The notes beneath the pieces are model-generated. The model saw only the letters and a program-made list of their open reading frames with translations. It was not told the origin of the DNA and searched no databases. The position numbers and the translations under genes are program-made. Below are positions 1 through 11,140 of a stretch of DNA of 32,816 nt, piece after piece; within the stretch, counting starts at the first letter, position 1; every line of letters begins with the position of its first letter. Source of the stretch: JAHEDH01 sp965364515 (GTDB lineage: Bacteria; Actinomycetota; Acidimicrobiia; Spongiisociales; ZC4RG35); NCBI GenBank assembly GCA_965364515.1, contig CBDTXZ010000012.1, positions 1 through 32,816 on the forward strand. Reading direction: 5' to 3'.

Positions 1-44
1 CAAGGTAGCCGTACGGGAACGTGCGGCTGGATCACCTCCTTTCT
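1..44 (+). rRNA. 16S ribosomal RNA, 3' end (partial)
   Basis: The first bases match the universal 3' end of 16S rRNA: the conserved AAGGTAGCCGTA stretch, then GGCTGGATCACCTCCTTTCT. The anti-Shine-Dalgarno CCTCCT is at 35-40. The gene begins outside the window. The exact mature end (about 42-44) is set by similarity to known 16S ends. Confidence 0.97.
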
Positions 45-311
45 AAGGAGCGAACACGAATCAGCCCATCACAGCTGGTTCCAGTTCCTAGTTAGACGCT
101 GATTATTCACACGCATCAACCTCGGATCATCGAGATGGAAGCGCCTGCCGGCAACGGTGGTGCGTGACGAGTCGAGATCGTGAAGAGTGATGTCGTGTCT
201 ACACGCTGTTCAGTCGTGAAGGAGTCTGCTCCGGAGCCCATCCAGGCGACGGACGACCCTTCAGGCACCTTGAGAACTGCATAGCGAGCACGTCGTCTTG
301 GATTTTCTATT
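45..311 (+). other. 16S-23S internal transcribed spacer, no tRNA
   Basis: About 267 nt separate 16S from 23S. I looked for tRNA-Ile and tRNA-Ala and saw no cloverleaf or TPsiC-like segment, which is usual for actinobacterial rRNA operons. The right end (281-293, ATAGCGAGCACGT) is perfectly complementary to 3380-3392 beyond 23S and forms the base of the 23S processing stem. A local hairpin (297-303 with 312-318) competes with the first helix of mature 23S. Confidence 0.9.
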
Positions 312-3365
<3,054 letters not shown>

Positions 3366-3379
3366 TGAAAATCAAAGAC

Positions 3380-3392
3380 ACGTGCTCGCTAT
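3380..3392 (+). other. 3' arm of the pre-23S processing stem
   Basis: ACGTGCTCGCTAT is the exact reverse complement of 281-293 upstream of 23S. Such a 13-bp duplex bracketing the mature rRNA is the usual substrate for RNase III-type cleavage of the precursor. Confidence 0.8.
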
Positions 3393-3426
3393 GGAGTGCT
3401 CGGGGTTGCCCGACACTTGAAGATTT

Positions 3427-3544
3427 GTCCGGTGGCGATAGCGGCGGGGAACCACCCGTTCCCATTCCGAACACGGAAGTGAAACTTGCCAGCGCCGATG
3501 GTACTTGGGGGGCAACCCCCTGGGAGAGTAGGTCACCGCCGGGC
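3427..3544 (+). rRNA. 5S ribosomal RNA
   Basis: A 117-118 nt gene with the classic CCCATTCCGAACACGGAAGT core (about 3461-3480) and terminal pairing of TCCGGTGG at the 5' end with CCGCCGGG at the 3' end. It lies about 60 nt after 23S. Ends are good to within 1-2 nt. Confidence 0.95.
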
Positions 3545-3554
3545 ATTAAAATTG

Positions 3555-3585
3555 AGAGGGTCGACATGGTCGGCCCTCTTTCTCT
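3555..3585 (+). terminator. rRNA operon terminator
   Basis: An 11-bp stem (AGAGGGTCGAC at 3555-3565 with GTCGGCCCTCT at 3569-3579, one G-U pair) closes a 3-nt ATG loop and runs into a T-rich tail (TTCTCTTTG). It follows 5S by about 10 nt, so it is most simply the intrinsic terminator of the rRNA operon. Confidence 0.85.
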
Positions 3586-3609
3586 TTGTATCAAAGGACG
3601 CTGAACAAC

Positions 3610-4452
3610 ATGGCTGACGGACAACGTCGCAATCGAGACAGATCGAACGACGGTCGACCGTCGAAGGGTCCGCGCAGTGGAGGTTCCGGAAGAGGTGGAT
3701 CGGGTCGGGGTGGATCCGGTCGGCCGGGAACGGGCGGACAGAACCGGCGGGGGCCGGATCGGTCGAAACGGGGCTCGGGTGACCGGCCTCCCTCGCGAGA
3801 CGACCGCAAGAAGCTCCACGCCGGCGGTCAGCTCCCACGATGGATTCGTGAAGAGATCACCCGCTCGACGCCGAAAGAGCGCCGGGATGCCGCGATCAGG
3901 GAACTCGAGAACGGCGTCGAGGCGTTCGCAGCCGAACGATACAAACAAGCTGCGGCTGCGCTCCGACGGGCGAAGGCCGCAGCCTCCCGCTCGGCCACGA
4001 TCCGCGAGCTACTCGGGCTCTCGGCCTACGAGATCGGCAACTGGGACGAGGCCCTCAAAGAGCTTCGGGCCTTCCGGAGGATGTCAGGAGAGACGGACCA
4101 GATGCCGATCGAACTCGATTGTCTGCGGGCGCTGGGACGGGCACGGGATGTCGACAAGACCTACGACCTGTTTCATGAGCTCGGAGGTGGAAGAGACACC
4201 GACAACGAGGCGAGGGTGGTCTACGCCAGTCATCTCGTCGACGAGGGTCGGCTCGAGGAGGCGTGGCGGGTCATCAATGCCAAACTCGTCTCGAACCCGC
4301 CGGAGAGCCTGGTGCGTCGCTGGGCGGTGGCAGCGAGGGTCGCACACGCCGCCGGAGACGAGAGCGCAACTGCGAAGTTCTTGGGTGCGATCCGTGACCA
4401 CGACGCCGAGCTGCCGTGGCTCGAGGACCTCGAATCCGAGCTCGCCGTCTGA
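3610..4452 (+). CDS. TPR-like protein with disordered Gly/Arg-rich N-terminus
   Basis: The 280-aa product has two parts. Residues 1 to about 75 are low-complexity and basic, with repeated SGRGG units, and are probably disordered and possibly nucleic-acid binding. From about residue 85 to the end the protein is helical with repeated Ala/Leu pairs and WDEALKEL- and LEEAWRVI-type segments, as in tetratricopeptide solenoids. I recognise no enzyme motif. ATG 3610 was chosen because AAAGGA lies at 3593-3598; an in-frame TTG at 3586 would fall in the T-rich tail of the rRNA terminator. It is the first gene after the rRNA operon and probably has its own promoter. The basic tail next to an SSB-like gene hints at nucleic-acid work, but that is inference. 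Confidence 0.8.
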   Translation: MADGQRRNRDRSNDGRPSKGPRSGGSGRGGSGRGGSGRPGTGGQNRRGPDRSKRGSGDRPPSRDDRKKLHAGGQLPRWIREEITRSTPKERRDAAIRELENGVEAFAAERYKQAAAALRRAKAAASRSATIRELLGLSAYEIGNWDEALKELRAFRRMSGETDQMPIELDCLRALGRARDVDKTYDLFHELGGGRDTDNEARVVYASHLVDEGRLEEAWRVINAKLVSNPPESLVRRWAVAARVAHAAGDESATAKFLGAIRDHDAELPWLEDLESELAV

Positions 4453-4522
4453 AAACTGTCCGATCCGCTCCATACGTTCGCAGACACGCACTTGCCGAGC
4501 GGATGATGGGATGGTCACCGGT

Positions 4523-4837
4523 ATGGACGTCAACCTCACGATGTTGAAAGGTCGCCTGGCGGTGCCGCCGCTGGTCGAATACACCGCAGACGGCGCCAAA
4601 CAGGCTCGCATGTTGGTCCTGGTCAGGTCCGATCGGCGATACCGTTTCGACGTGCTCCCGGTCGTCTCCGCCGGTCCTGACGCTGCGATGGTCGCCGAGT
4701 CGCTTCCTTCCGGTACCACCGTGGTCGTGTCCGGATCCCTGATGCGCCGGTGCAGCCCAGGTCATCAGGCGCGGATCGAAGTCGTGGCGGACGCCATCAG
4801 CTTCCCCGATGTCGGCACCCGCCGGCCCGCTGGGTAG
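4523..4837 (+). CDS. SSB-like OB-fold protein (short)
   Basis: The 104-aa product starts MDVNLTMLKGRLAVPPLVEY, which follows the first strands of single-stranded DNA-binding proteins (a short start, then GRL, a Pro, and a Tyr/Thr turn). A VxVRSDRRYRFDVLPVV strand and a GTTVVVSGSL strand follow, consistent with an OB fold. It is shorter than replicative SSB (about 160-180 aa) and lacks the acidic DxxxPF-type C-terminal tail that recruits partners, so it is probably an accessory paralogue. An in-frame ATG at 4511 would add four residues; I prefer 4523 because related proteins begin near it. Neither start has a clear Shine-Dalgarno. It lies 12 nt before the gamma-glutamyltransferase gene. Confidence 0.72.
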   Translation: MDVNLTMLKGRLAVPPLVEYTADGAKQARMLVLVRSDRRYRFDVLPVVSAGPDAAMVAESLPSGTTVVVSGSLMRRCSPGHQARIEVVADAISFPDVGTRRPAG

Positions 4838-4849
4838 GGTGCACCGGTC

Positions 4850-6346
4850 ATGTTGTCAGTCGCAATCGCAGCACCTTCAGCTCTGGCGGCCCGGGCAGCC
4901 AGAGCCGCTGCTTCTCTCGGAGGCGGCGCCGTGGATGCGGCGATCGCCGCGGCGATCGCCGCGATGTTCACCGAGATCGGAGTGGCAGCTCCCGGCGCCG
5001 GCGCCTTCGTGACCGTCGCCGACTTCGATGGCACCCCGTCCGTGCACGACGGATACATGGCCGTACCTGGTCTCCACGGTCCGCAACCCGACCCGGTCGC
5101 GATACGCGCCGACATGGCCTACGGGGGAGGGCTGACCACCATGGTCGGGCCTGCATCCGTGGCCGTGCCGGGGGCGTGGGCTGCGTTCGACAAGGTCCAC
5201 GCCGCTCATGGTCGGATCGACTTCGGGAACCTGGTGAGCCCGACCGCAGACATTCTCGCCGAGGGTTTCCACCTGGGTCACTCTTGCCTGTACTACCTCG
5301 GGTATTCCGGCGAGTCCGTGTTCGGGCACGATCCCGCTTCTCGAGCCCTTCTGAACCCGGGAGGCAGGTTCGTCACAGCCGCCGACGTCCTCACCATTCC
5401 CGACGCAATCACGACGCTTGCCGAACTGGCAGAACAGGGCCCGCTTGCGATGCTGCACGGGCCGCTCGGACAGCGAATCGCAGACGATCTCTGGCAGCGC
5501 GGCAGTCTCATCGGCCCGACCGACTTCACCGTCTACCAAGATGTGCTGCGGGCGCCACTCGTCCACGAGATCGCAGGATGGGATCTGTACACCAACCCTC
5601 CTCCCGCGGTCGGCGGTGCCGGCCTGATCGCACTCCTCACGGGCCTCGAGCAGCGTGACGACCCGACCGCCTTCCTGGCGGCCCAGGAAGAGCTGTTTCG
5701 CTGGCGGCGCGGCCCGCTGCATGACTCTGTGGACCGGCAGAGCGACATCACCGCATATCTCAGGAACCTCCCTGGCGATCCGATCAGGTCTCCTTCCACC
5801 GTCCACGTCTCGGCAGCCGATTCCGAGGGTGTCGCCTGTGCGATCACGCTGTCGGCGGGCTACGGCTCGGGCGTGATCCCCACCGGGACGGGTCTCTACA
5901 TGAACAACGGAATCGGAGAGCTCGAACTGGTGGGGGAGCCCTCGTCGCTCGTTCCGGGCGACCGGTTGAACTCCAACATGGCGCCTTCGATCCTGCGTTC
6001 GACGGAGGGCGGGATGTTGGCGATCGGGTCTCCTGGTGCCGATCGAATCAGCTCCGCACTGGCTTCGGTGGTCGGGGCGATCGCCCTGGACGAGCAGCCT
6101 CTCGAGGAGGCACTCCGACGGCCGAGGGTGCACGTCGCAGTCGCCGAGGATGGTTCAGCGGTGCTCAAGGCCGAGCCGGGAGCTGCGATCCCAGACCAGC
6201 CGCTTCGGGTGGATCGCTTCGATGATCTCAATATGTACTTCGGAGGCGTCGGGGCAGCCCTCCTCGAACCCAATGGGAGGCTCTCAGCGGCCGCGGACCC
6301 TCGCCGGCCAGGAGTGGCGGCGATCTTCGGAGATCGCGAAAACTGA
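4850..6346 (+). CDS. divergent gamma-glutamyltransferase family (Ntn hydrolase)
   Basis: The 498-aa product aligns along its length with gamma-glutamyltransferases: an N-terminal GGGAVDAAIAAA segment, the Thr nucleophile at the autocleavage site (SPST-VH, Thr317), an NSNMAPS segment in place of PLSSMSPT, and GSPGADRI for GSPGGSRI. The enzyme normally self-cleaves before this Thr. There is no signal peptide and the frame begins directly with the catalytic fold, so the protein should be cytosolic, unlike the periplasmic E. coli enzyme of about 580 aa. By my eye alignment several substrate contacts of E. coli Ggt are changed: Arg114 (FREKAP) to Tyr, Asn411 to Ser, Asp433 lost, Ser463 to Asn. The fold and nucleophile are clear; the substrate may not be an ordinary gamma-glutamyl peptide. 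Confidence 0.88.
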   Translation: MLSVAIAAPSALAARAARAAASLGGGAVDAAIAAAIAAMFTEIGVAAPGAGAFVTVADFDGTPSVHDGYMAVPGLHGPQPDPVAIRADMAYGGGLTTMVGPASVAVPGAWAAFDKVHAAHGRIDFGNLVSPTADILAEGFHLGHSCLYYLGYSGESVFGHDPASRALLNPGGRFVTAADVLTIPDAITTLAELAEQGPLAMLHGPLGQRIADDLWQRGSLIGPTDFTVYQDVLRAPLVHEIAGWDLYTNPPPAVGGAGLIALLTGLEQRDDPTAFLAAQEELFRWRRGPLHDSVDRQSDITAYLRNLPGDPIRSPSTVHVSAADSEGVACAITLSAGYGSGVIPTGTGLYMNNGIGELELVGEPSSLVPGDRLNSNMAPSILRSTEGGMLAIGSPGADRISSALASVVGAIALDEQPLEEALRRPRVHVAVAEDGSAVLKAEPGAAIPDQPLRVDRFDDLNMYFGGVGAALLEPNGRLSAAADPRRPGVAAIFGDREN

Positions 6347-6437
6347 CTCTCGACTTCGGTGGCCCGGCGAGCTACGTTCGAAAGCGTCCCACCGACCCCC
6401 GCAGATCGTTCGGTCTGCACGACTCCGAGGAGCTCAC

Positions 6438-6623
6438 ATGGCCTGGTACTGGTCCGATGACGTCGCACGAGCCGCGATCGACGCCGGGCTGGTATCCGAA
6501 CACGACGTGCGCGAATGGCTCCATCAGCCGGTTGCCTTTGCCGCAGAAGCAGATCTCGAATTGACCGAGGTCGCCGCTTCCCTCCTGGAACCCGACCATC
6601 GAACTTCGGTGGGCGCGGCCTGA
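6438..6623 (+). CDS. small hypothetical protein (61 aa)
   Basis: A short ORF with a good ribosome site (GAGGAG, 7-8 nt before ATG 6438) encoding an acidic, probably helical protein that starts MAWYWSDDVA. I recognise no family and see no signal peptide or membrane segment. It is followed 39 nt later by the SURF1 gene in the same direction and may share its transcript. The ribosome site and biased codon use make it more likely real than not. Confidence 0.6.
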   Translation: MAWYWSDDVARAAIDAGLVSEHDVREWLHQPVAFAAEADLELTEVAASLLEPDHRTSVGAA

Positions 6624-6662
6624 AGTCGGCATGATCGACGGATCCGACTTACATGGAGTCCG

Positions 6663-7403
6663 ATGTACTCCTTCCTCCGCACGCCGAGGTGGATCGCCGG
6701 TCTGATCGTCGTCGCGACGATCGTCGTCGTGTTCGTGGCACTCGGCAACTGGCAGCTCACCCGACACCGAGAGGTCCAACTCGAGAACGAGATCGCGACC
6801 GCTCGCCTGGCGGCAGCACCCGTCCCGCTCGACGTCATGCTCGATTCGGCCGGGCCATCGGTGGCATCGCTCGAGTATCGGCGAGCTACGGCGGTCGGCT
6901 CGTTCGTTCCGGATGAGGAGGTGCTCGTCAGGAATCAGGTGAACAACGGGACCGCAGGCTTCCACGTCGTCACACCGTTCGACTTCGGCGGTCGCACGAT
7001 CCTCGTCAACCGAGGGTGGGTGCCACTCGCACTCGACACCCCTCCGATCACCGGAGCGCCCCCGCCGGCAGGAGACGTCGAAGTAGAGTTGGTCGTCCGC
7101 TCCTCCCAGCCGGTCCCTCGGTTCGGCCGAGTCGAGCCGGAGGGCGAGCTCACCGTGGTCAACCGGATCGACCTCGACCGACTGAGCGCCCAATACGACG
7201 AGTTGGCCCCAGTGTGGGGACAACTCGTCGATCCGGATACCTCGCTCCCGGTTCCGATCGAGATCCCGGCCTTCGACGACAACGGGCCCCACCTCGCCTA
7301 TGCAGTTCAGTGGTTCCTGTTCGCGACCATCGCCGTGGTCGGGTCAGTGTTCCTGATCAGATCCACGTCGGTCAAGGCGAACCGTCGGAAACCACGATCA
7401 TGA
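6663..7403 (+). CDS. SURF1 family cytochrome oxidase assembly protein
   Basis: The 246-aa product has the SURF1 layout: an N-terminal membrane helix (about residues 11-28) with GNWQLTRH just after it, a large loop outside the membrane containing LVNRGWVP, and a C-terminal helix entered by the signature NGPHLAYAVQWFLFA (about 207-221). SURF1 proteins help insert heme a into subunit I of aa3-type cytochrome oxidase. No oxidase subunit genes are in the window. ATG 6663 has GGAG a few bases upstream. The stop codon overlaps the start of the next gene (ATGA at 7400-7403), so the two are translationally coupled. Confidence 0.93.
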   Translation: MYSFLRTPRWIAGLIVVATIVVVFVALGNWQLTRHREVQLENEIATARLAAAPVPLDVMLDSAGPSVASLEYRRATAVGSFVPDEEVLVRNQVNNGTAGFHVVTPFDFGGRTILVNRGWVPLALDTPPITGAPPPAGDVEVELVVRSSQPVPRFGRVEPEGELTVVNRIDLDRLSAQYDELAPVWGQLVDPDTSLPVPIEIPAFDDNGPHLAYAVQWFLFATIAVVGSVFLIRSTSVKANRRKPRS

Positions 7404-8797
7404 GGTTCCGTCTCTTGGGTGTCTTTGCAGTCCTGGTCGGCGCCTGTGGCGGAGCCGCCAGCCCGACGCCTGCGGAGACCGTCGCCGATACGTCCCCCCC
7501 GGTGACAACCCCGCCGGTGACTCAGCCGTCCACCGTGGTCGAGGCCGCCTCGTGTACCGGCGCACCGCCGCGAACCTGGGCGATCCTGTGTCAGGCCGTC
7601 GAGCTGATCGACGAGGTGTACGTCGACGAAGTCGCGTACCCAGAGCTCGTCGCAGCGGCCAACCTCGGAATCCGATCGGTGGCCGGTTCCGGCCAGACGG
7701 ATCCGCCGGGTGAGGTGTTCCGATGCACGATCCCCGACGAGGCGTTCACGCCGATGTGCGACACCGTCGTGGAACGGTTGAGGACCGATCACGATGATCC
7801 GGGGATCCTCGTGGCGGGGGCGGTCAACGGCATCTTCCAATATGCCTTGGATCCATTCTCGGCATACGTGCCGCCGGATTTCGCCGATCAGCTCGATGAG
7901 CTCGGATCGGGTGCGGTCTATGACCTCGGCATCAGCGTCTCGGCGCGGACCACATCGGGAGAGCCGTGCAGCGTGATCTCCGAGTCGTGTCGGCTCGAAA
8001 TCGTATCCGTGTTCCCGATCACCCCGGCAGCTGCAGAGGGTCTCGTGGTCGGTGACGTCATCGTCTCGATCGACGGCGACGACCTCGCCGGTCTGTCTGC
8101 AGATGCAGCTACGGCGCTCCTCTTCGGGCCTGCGGGTGTCGCCGTCGAACTTCGAATCCAGCGAGAGACGGGCTCTCTGACCAAGACGCTGGTCCGCGAG
8201 GACTTCCGCTTCGATCCGATCGAGTTCGAGATGGTCACCGGTTCGGTCGCCTACCTCCGCCTCAACACCTTCTCGCAGCAATCGGCCCAGCTCGTCGGCC
8301 AGGTGCTCCAGCTGTCGGAGGTCGAGAACGCCCGGGCGATGATCCTGGATCTCAGGGACAATCCCGGCGGGCTCGTGCTCGCGGCGCAGGCGATCGCCAG
8401 CCAGTTCCTCGAGTCCGAACTCGTGATGGTCGAGCGGGGTCGCGATTACGAATATCCGTGGGAGGTCATCGAAGGAGGTCTGGCGGATTCTTCGATGCAG
8501 CTCGTCGTCCTGGTCAACCGGGCATCTGCTTCGGCTTCCGAGGTGCTGGCGGCCGTGCTCAAGGAGCAGGGTCGCGCCACAGTGATCGGGGAGAACACCT
8601 TCGGCAAGAACCTGGTGCAGCAGGTGTACACGGCGCGAGACGGTGGACAGCTTCGGATCACGGTCGCCAGGTGGGAGACCCCGGGTGGTCTGGACATCGG
8701 CATCACCGGGCTGGAGCCCGACATCGTGATCGAGCCCGACGTCATCGGCGGAACGGATCCGATCCTCGAAGAGGCCTTGAGCCTGCTCGGGATCTAG
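7400..8797 (+). CDS. S41 C-terminal processing protease, lipoprotein
   Basis: The 465-aa product begins with a lipoprotein signal (MRFRLLGVFAVLVGAC, lipobox Cys16), then a Thr/Pro-rich linker, an N-terminal helical domain, a PDZ domain (about 170-260; VVGDVIVSIDGDDL) and the S41 core. The catalytic pair is visible as Ser378 in SASASE and Lys403 in ENTFGKN, 25 residues apart as in Tsp/CtpA. LDLRDNPGGLV is also typical. It should act outside the membrane, trimming exported or lipid-linked proteins. Four overlapping bases (ATGA) couple it to SURF1. Its stop shares the CTAG tetranucleotide with the stop of the convergent deacylase gene. Confidence 0.93.
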   Translation: MRFRLLGVFAVLVGACGGAASPTPAETVADTSPPVTTPPVTQPSTVVEAASCTGAPPRTWAILCQAVELIDEVYVDEVAYPELVAAANLGIRSVAGSGQTDPPGEVFRCTIPDEAFTPMCDTVVERLRTDHDDPGILVAGAVNGIFQYALDPFSAYVPPDFADQLDELGSGAVYDLGISVSARTTSGEPCSVISESCRLEIVSVFPITPAAAEGLVVGDVIVSIDGDDLAGLSADAATALLFGPAGVAVELRIQRETGSLTKTLVREDFRFDPIEFEMVTGSVAYLRLNTFSQQSAQLVGQVLQLSEVENARAMILDLRDNPGGLVLAAQAIASQFLESELVMVERGRDYEYPWEVIEGGLADSSMQLVVLVNRASASASEVLAAVLKEQGRATVIGENTFGKNLVQQVYTARDGGQLRITVARWETPGGLDIGITGLEPDIVIEPDVIGGTDPILEEALSLLGI

Positions 8798-9282
8798 GAG
8801 ATCGGCTGGGCGAGGCCCTCGACGACCTCCACGGATGCCAGCCGGGTCAACTCCCCGGGGGGAAGCCTCAACTTGCTCGATCGGTTGCCGCCTCCGAGCA
8901 CGATCATGGACCGGTCCATCACGGCGGAGTCCACCAGCACTCGCATCGAACCCGGCAGGCCGAACGGGGTCACCCCGCCGATCTCCATCCCGGTCAGGTC
9001 CACGGTCAGCTCGGCCGACGCAAAAGAGAGCTTCTTGACGTCGAGCTGTGATCTCACTGCGCGGTTGACGTCGAGCCTGTGTGTCGCCAGGACGATGCAG
9101 GCCGCGTGTACACCGGCCGGGCGTTTGGAGGCGACCAGGATGGTGTTCGCAGAGTCTGCAGGATCGACTCCATACGCTTCGCAGAAGGCTGCGGTGTCGG
9201 CGAGGCCAGGATCGCAAGCCATCACCTCGAAACCCGTCACGCCGAGGCCGGCGAGAGTCTCCGATACGATCCCTGCGAGCAT
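8794..9282 (-). CDS. YbaK/EbsC-type aminoacyl-tRNA deacylase
   Basis: The 162-aa product matches the YbaK/ProX deacylase family: ILVASKRP, the ACIVLATHRLDVN segment, KLSFAS, GGVTPFGLP and the family-typical GGGNRSSKL near the C-terminus. These proteins hydrolyse mischarged aminoacyl-tRNA such as Cys-tRNA(Pro) or Ala-tRNA(Pro); the exact substrate cannot be read from sequence. The start has a strong AGGAGG directly upstream. It is divergent from the ribokinase gene with 37 nt between the starts and converges on the S41 gene with a 4-nt stop overlap. Confidence 0.9.
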   Translation of the reverse strand: MLAGIVSETLAGLGVTGFEVMACDPGLADTAAFCEAYGVDPADSANTILVASKRPAGVHAACIVLATHRLDVNRAVRSQLDVKKLSFASAELTVDLTGMEIGGVTPFGLPGSMRVLVDSAVMDRSMIVLGGGNRSSKLRLPPGELTRLASVEVVEGLAQPIS

Positions 9283-9307
9283 GCCTCCTCCTTCCGGGCC
9301 GCGACGT

Positions 9308-9313
9308 TAGCCT
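9308..9313 (+). promoter_or_regulatory. -10 box of a probable leaderless rbsK transcript
   Basis: TAGCCT fits the actinobacterial TANNNT -10 pattern and ends exactly 6 nt before ATG 9320, so transcription should start at or next to the start codon. No Shine-Dalgarno precedes the gene and no clear -35 is seen. Confidence 0.55.
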
Positions 9314-9319
9314 GCGGCC

Positions 9320-10171
9320 ATGGCTCGCATCGGTGTCGTCGGCAGTGTGAATCTCGACATGGTCGCGTCGGCTCCTCGCCTCCCGGCGCCCGGTGAGACG
9401 GTCACCGACGCGACCTTCGCCATGCACGCCGGTGGAAAAGGGGCGAACCAGGCGCTCGCTGCGCGACGTCTCGGGGCAGAGGTGGCTCTCATTGCGCGTG
9501 TGGGAACGGATCCGAACGCAGGGCCGGCTCTCGAGTTGTTGCGCCATGATGGCGTCGACCTCGAACGAGCCTGGCGAGACCGCGAGCACCCGACCGGCGT
9601 CGCCCTGATCGTGGTGGATGCCGAGGGAGAGAATCAGATCACGGTGGCCCCGGGCGCCAATCGCCATCTCCGACCGGATGATCTCGATGTGTCCGGATTC
9701 GATGCCGTCATCGCCCAGCTCGAGGTGCCGATCGAGACCGTCCTCGCCGCAGCAACGGCAACCGACTCGCTGTTCGTCCTGAATGCCGCACCTGTCCGGG
9801 AGTTGCCGGAGGAACTCGTTGCAGCGTGCGATGTGATCGTCGTGAACGAAGGCGAGTACGACGCGCTCGCCGAGAATCTCGCCGGCACGTCCGCGATGAT
9901 CGTCACGACACTGGGGCCCAGAGGGGCGAGAGCCCGTCGGAACGGTGAGGAGGTTGGGTGGGCGCCGGCCCCGACGGTGAAGGCGATCGACACAGTCGGG
10001 AGTGGGGACGCCTTCACCGGGGCCCTCACGGTCGCCCTCTGCGAGGGCCGGGACATCGCCGACGCCCTGTTGTGGGCTTGCGGTGCAGGAGCGCTTGCTG
10101 CGACTCGCAGGGGCGCACAGCCATCCCTGCCTTTCAGACAGGCGCTCGACGATTTCATGGAGAACCTGTGA
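9320..10171 (+). CDS. rbsK: ribokinase (PfkB family)
   Basis: The 283-aa product carries both PfkB signatures: GGKGANQALAARR (about 38-50) and DTVGSGDAFTGAL (about 224-236) with catalytic base Asp230. The N-terminal GSVNLDMV contains the sugar-binding Asp. It phosphorylates ribose to ribose-5-phosphate with ATP in the cytosol. A related PfkB sugar or nucleoside kinase is possible, but the 4-nt GTGA overlap with a nucleoside hydrolase, which releases ribose, favours ribokinase. No Shine-Dalgarno is visible; the transcript appears leaderless. Confidence 0.9.
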   Translation: MARIGVVGSVNLDMVASAPRLPAPGETVTDATFAMHAGGKGANQALAARRLGAEVALIARVGTDPNAGPALELLRHDGVDLERAWRDREHPTGVALIVVDAEGENQITVAPGANRHLRPDDLDVSGFDAVIAQLEVPIETVLAAATATDSLFVLNAAPVRELPEELVAACDVIVVNEGEYDALAENLAGTSAMIVTTLGPRGARARRNGEEVGWAPAPTVKAIDTVGSGDAFTGALTVALCEGRDIADALLWACGAGALAATRRGAQPSLPFRQALDDFMENL

Positions 10172-11097
10172 CGACGCCGGTGATGATCGATTGCGATCCT
10201 GGTCATGACGACGCCATCGCGTTGCTCCTGGCAGTCGCCAGTCCCGATCTGGACGTATTGGGGGTGACGACCGTCGCAGGCAACACGACACTCGACAAGA
10301 CGACGAGGAACGCGCTCACCGTTCTGGAATTGGCGGGTCGAGGGGACATTCCCGTTGCTGCGGGAGCGGCTGGTCCGCTCGAACGCGAACTCGTGATCGC
10401 CGAACACATCCATGGTGAATCCGGTATGGACGGCCCGGCTCTGCCCGAACCTTCCGGCAGCCCCATCCCGGAGGCCGCATGGGACTTCATGGCCCGAACC
10501 ATTCGCGAGAGTGACGACCCGATCACGGTGATTCCGACTGGCCCGCTCACGAACATCGCCCGGCTCCTCGTCGAGCATCCAGATGTCATCGATCGGATCG
10601 AGGCCATCACCTTCATGGGCGGTGCAGCCGAGATCGGCAACGTCACGCCGAACGCCGAATTCAACATCTATGTCGATCCCGAAGCGGCCGCCGTCGTCCT
10701 GTCCTCGGGTCGCCCGGTGACCATGATCGGTCTCGAAGTCACTCACCAGGCGCTCTTCGGGAATCGAGAGGCCGACCTGCTGCGCGGGCGGAACCGGGCA
10801 TCACAGTTCGTCGCAGAGCTCCTGGACTTTTTCGTCGCCAATCATCCCCGAACCTATGCGACGCCGGGCGCGCCCGTCCACGACGTGGTCGCCGTCGCCC
10901 AGGTGATCGACCCCAGCCTGGTGACGACCGAGCGCTGCGGCGTCCGAGTCGACACCGCCGACGGCCTCGGGAGAGGGCGAACGGTCGTCGACCGATGGCA
11001 CGTCACGGATTGGGAGCCGCAGGTCGATGTTGGATTCGGTCTCGATCGGCCTGCGTTCTCGGATCTGCTGTTCGATCGGCTGGCACTGCTTCCATGA
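10168..11097 (+). CDS. inosine-uridine preferring nucleoside hydrolase
   Basis: The 309-aa product has the family hallmarks: the Ca-binding N-terminal cluster DCDPGHDDA (residues 8-16), GPLTNIA, FMGGAA, NAEFNIYVDPEAA and PVHD near the C-terminus. It cleaves ribonucleosides to free base and ribose. The GTG start at 10168 overlaps the ribokinase stop (GTGA), implying translational coupling and a short salvage route from nucleoside to ribose to ribose-5-phosphate. No transporter gene is adjacent. The stop lies at the first bases of the terminator hairpin. Confidence 0.93.
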   Translation: MTTPVMIDCDPGHDDAIALLLAVASPDLDVLGVTTVAGNTTLDKTTRNALTVLELAGRGDIPVAAGAAGPLERELVIAEHIHGESGMDGPALPEPSGSPIPEAAWDFMARTIRESDDPITVIPTGPLTNIARLLVEHPDVIDRIEAITFMGGAAEIGNVTPNAEFNIYVDPEAAAVVLSSGRPVTMIGLEVTHQALFGNREADLLRGRNRASQFVAELLDFFVANHPRTYATPGAPVHDVVAVAQVIDPSLVTTERCGVRVDTADGLGRGRTVVDRWHVTDWEPQVDVGFGLDRPAFSDLLFDRLALLP

Positions 11098-11138
11098 ACG
11101 GGTGGGACGCGCGTTCCCACGCCCCACCCGTTTTTTTT
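11097..11138 (+). terminator. intrinsic terminator after rbsK-nucleoside hydrolase
   Basis: A perfect 10-bp stem, AACGGGTGGG (11097-11106) with CCCACCCGTT (11123-11132), is followed by T8 (11131-11138). On the plus strand this is textbook. On the minus strand there is no matching T run, so it should not work as well for the facing metY gene. Confidence 0.93.
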
Positions 11139-11140
11139 GA

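Noticed and set aside
45..311. Possible tRNA in the rRNA spacer
   Set aside because: No acceptor/anticodon/T-arm pattern found.
3646..3760. Tandem GGTGGATC(G)GGTC-like repeats
   Set aside because: Low-complexity Gly/Ser/Arg coding sequence of the TPR-like protein.
3677..4510. Upstream part of the open frame that contains the SSB-like gene
   Set aside because: It overlaps the TPR-like gene in another frame and is Arg/Ser-rich nonsense; only the end (from 4511/4523) resembles a protein family.
4935..4965. Repeated GCGATCGCCGCG units
   Set aside because: They encode the Ala-rich start helix of the gamma-glutamyltransferase; codon-level repetition, not a repeat element.
7307..10291. 994-codon open frame on the minus strand
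   Set aside because: It runs antisense across SURF1, the S41 protease, the deacylase and ribokinase, whose motifs are clear; a high-GC shadow frame.
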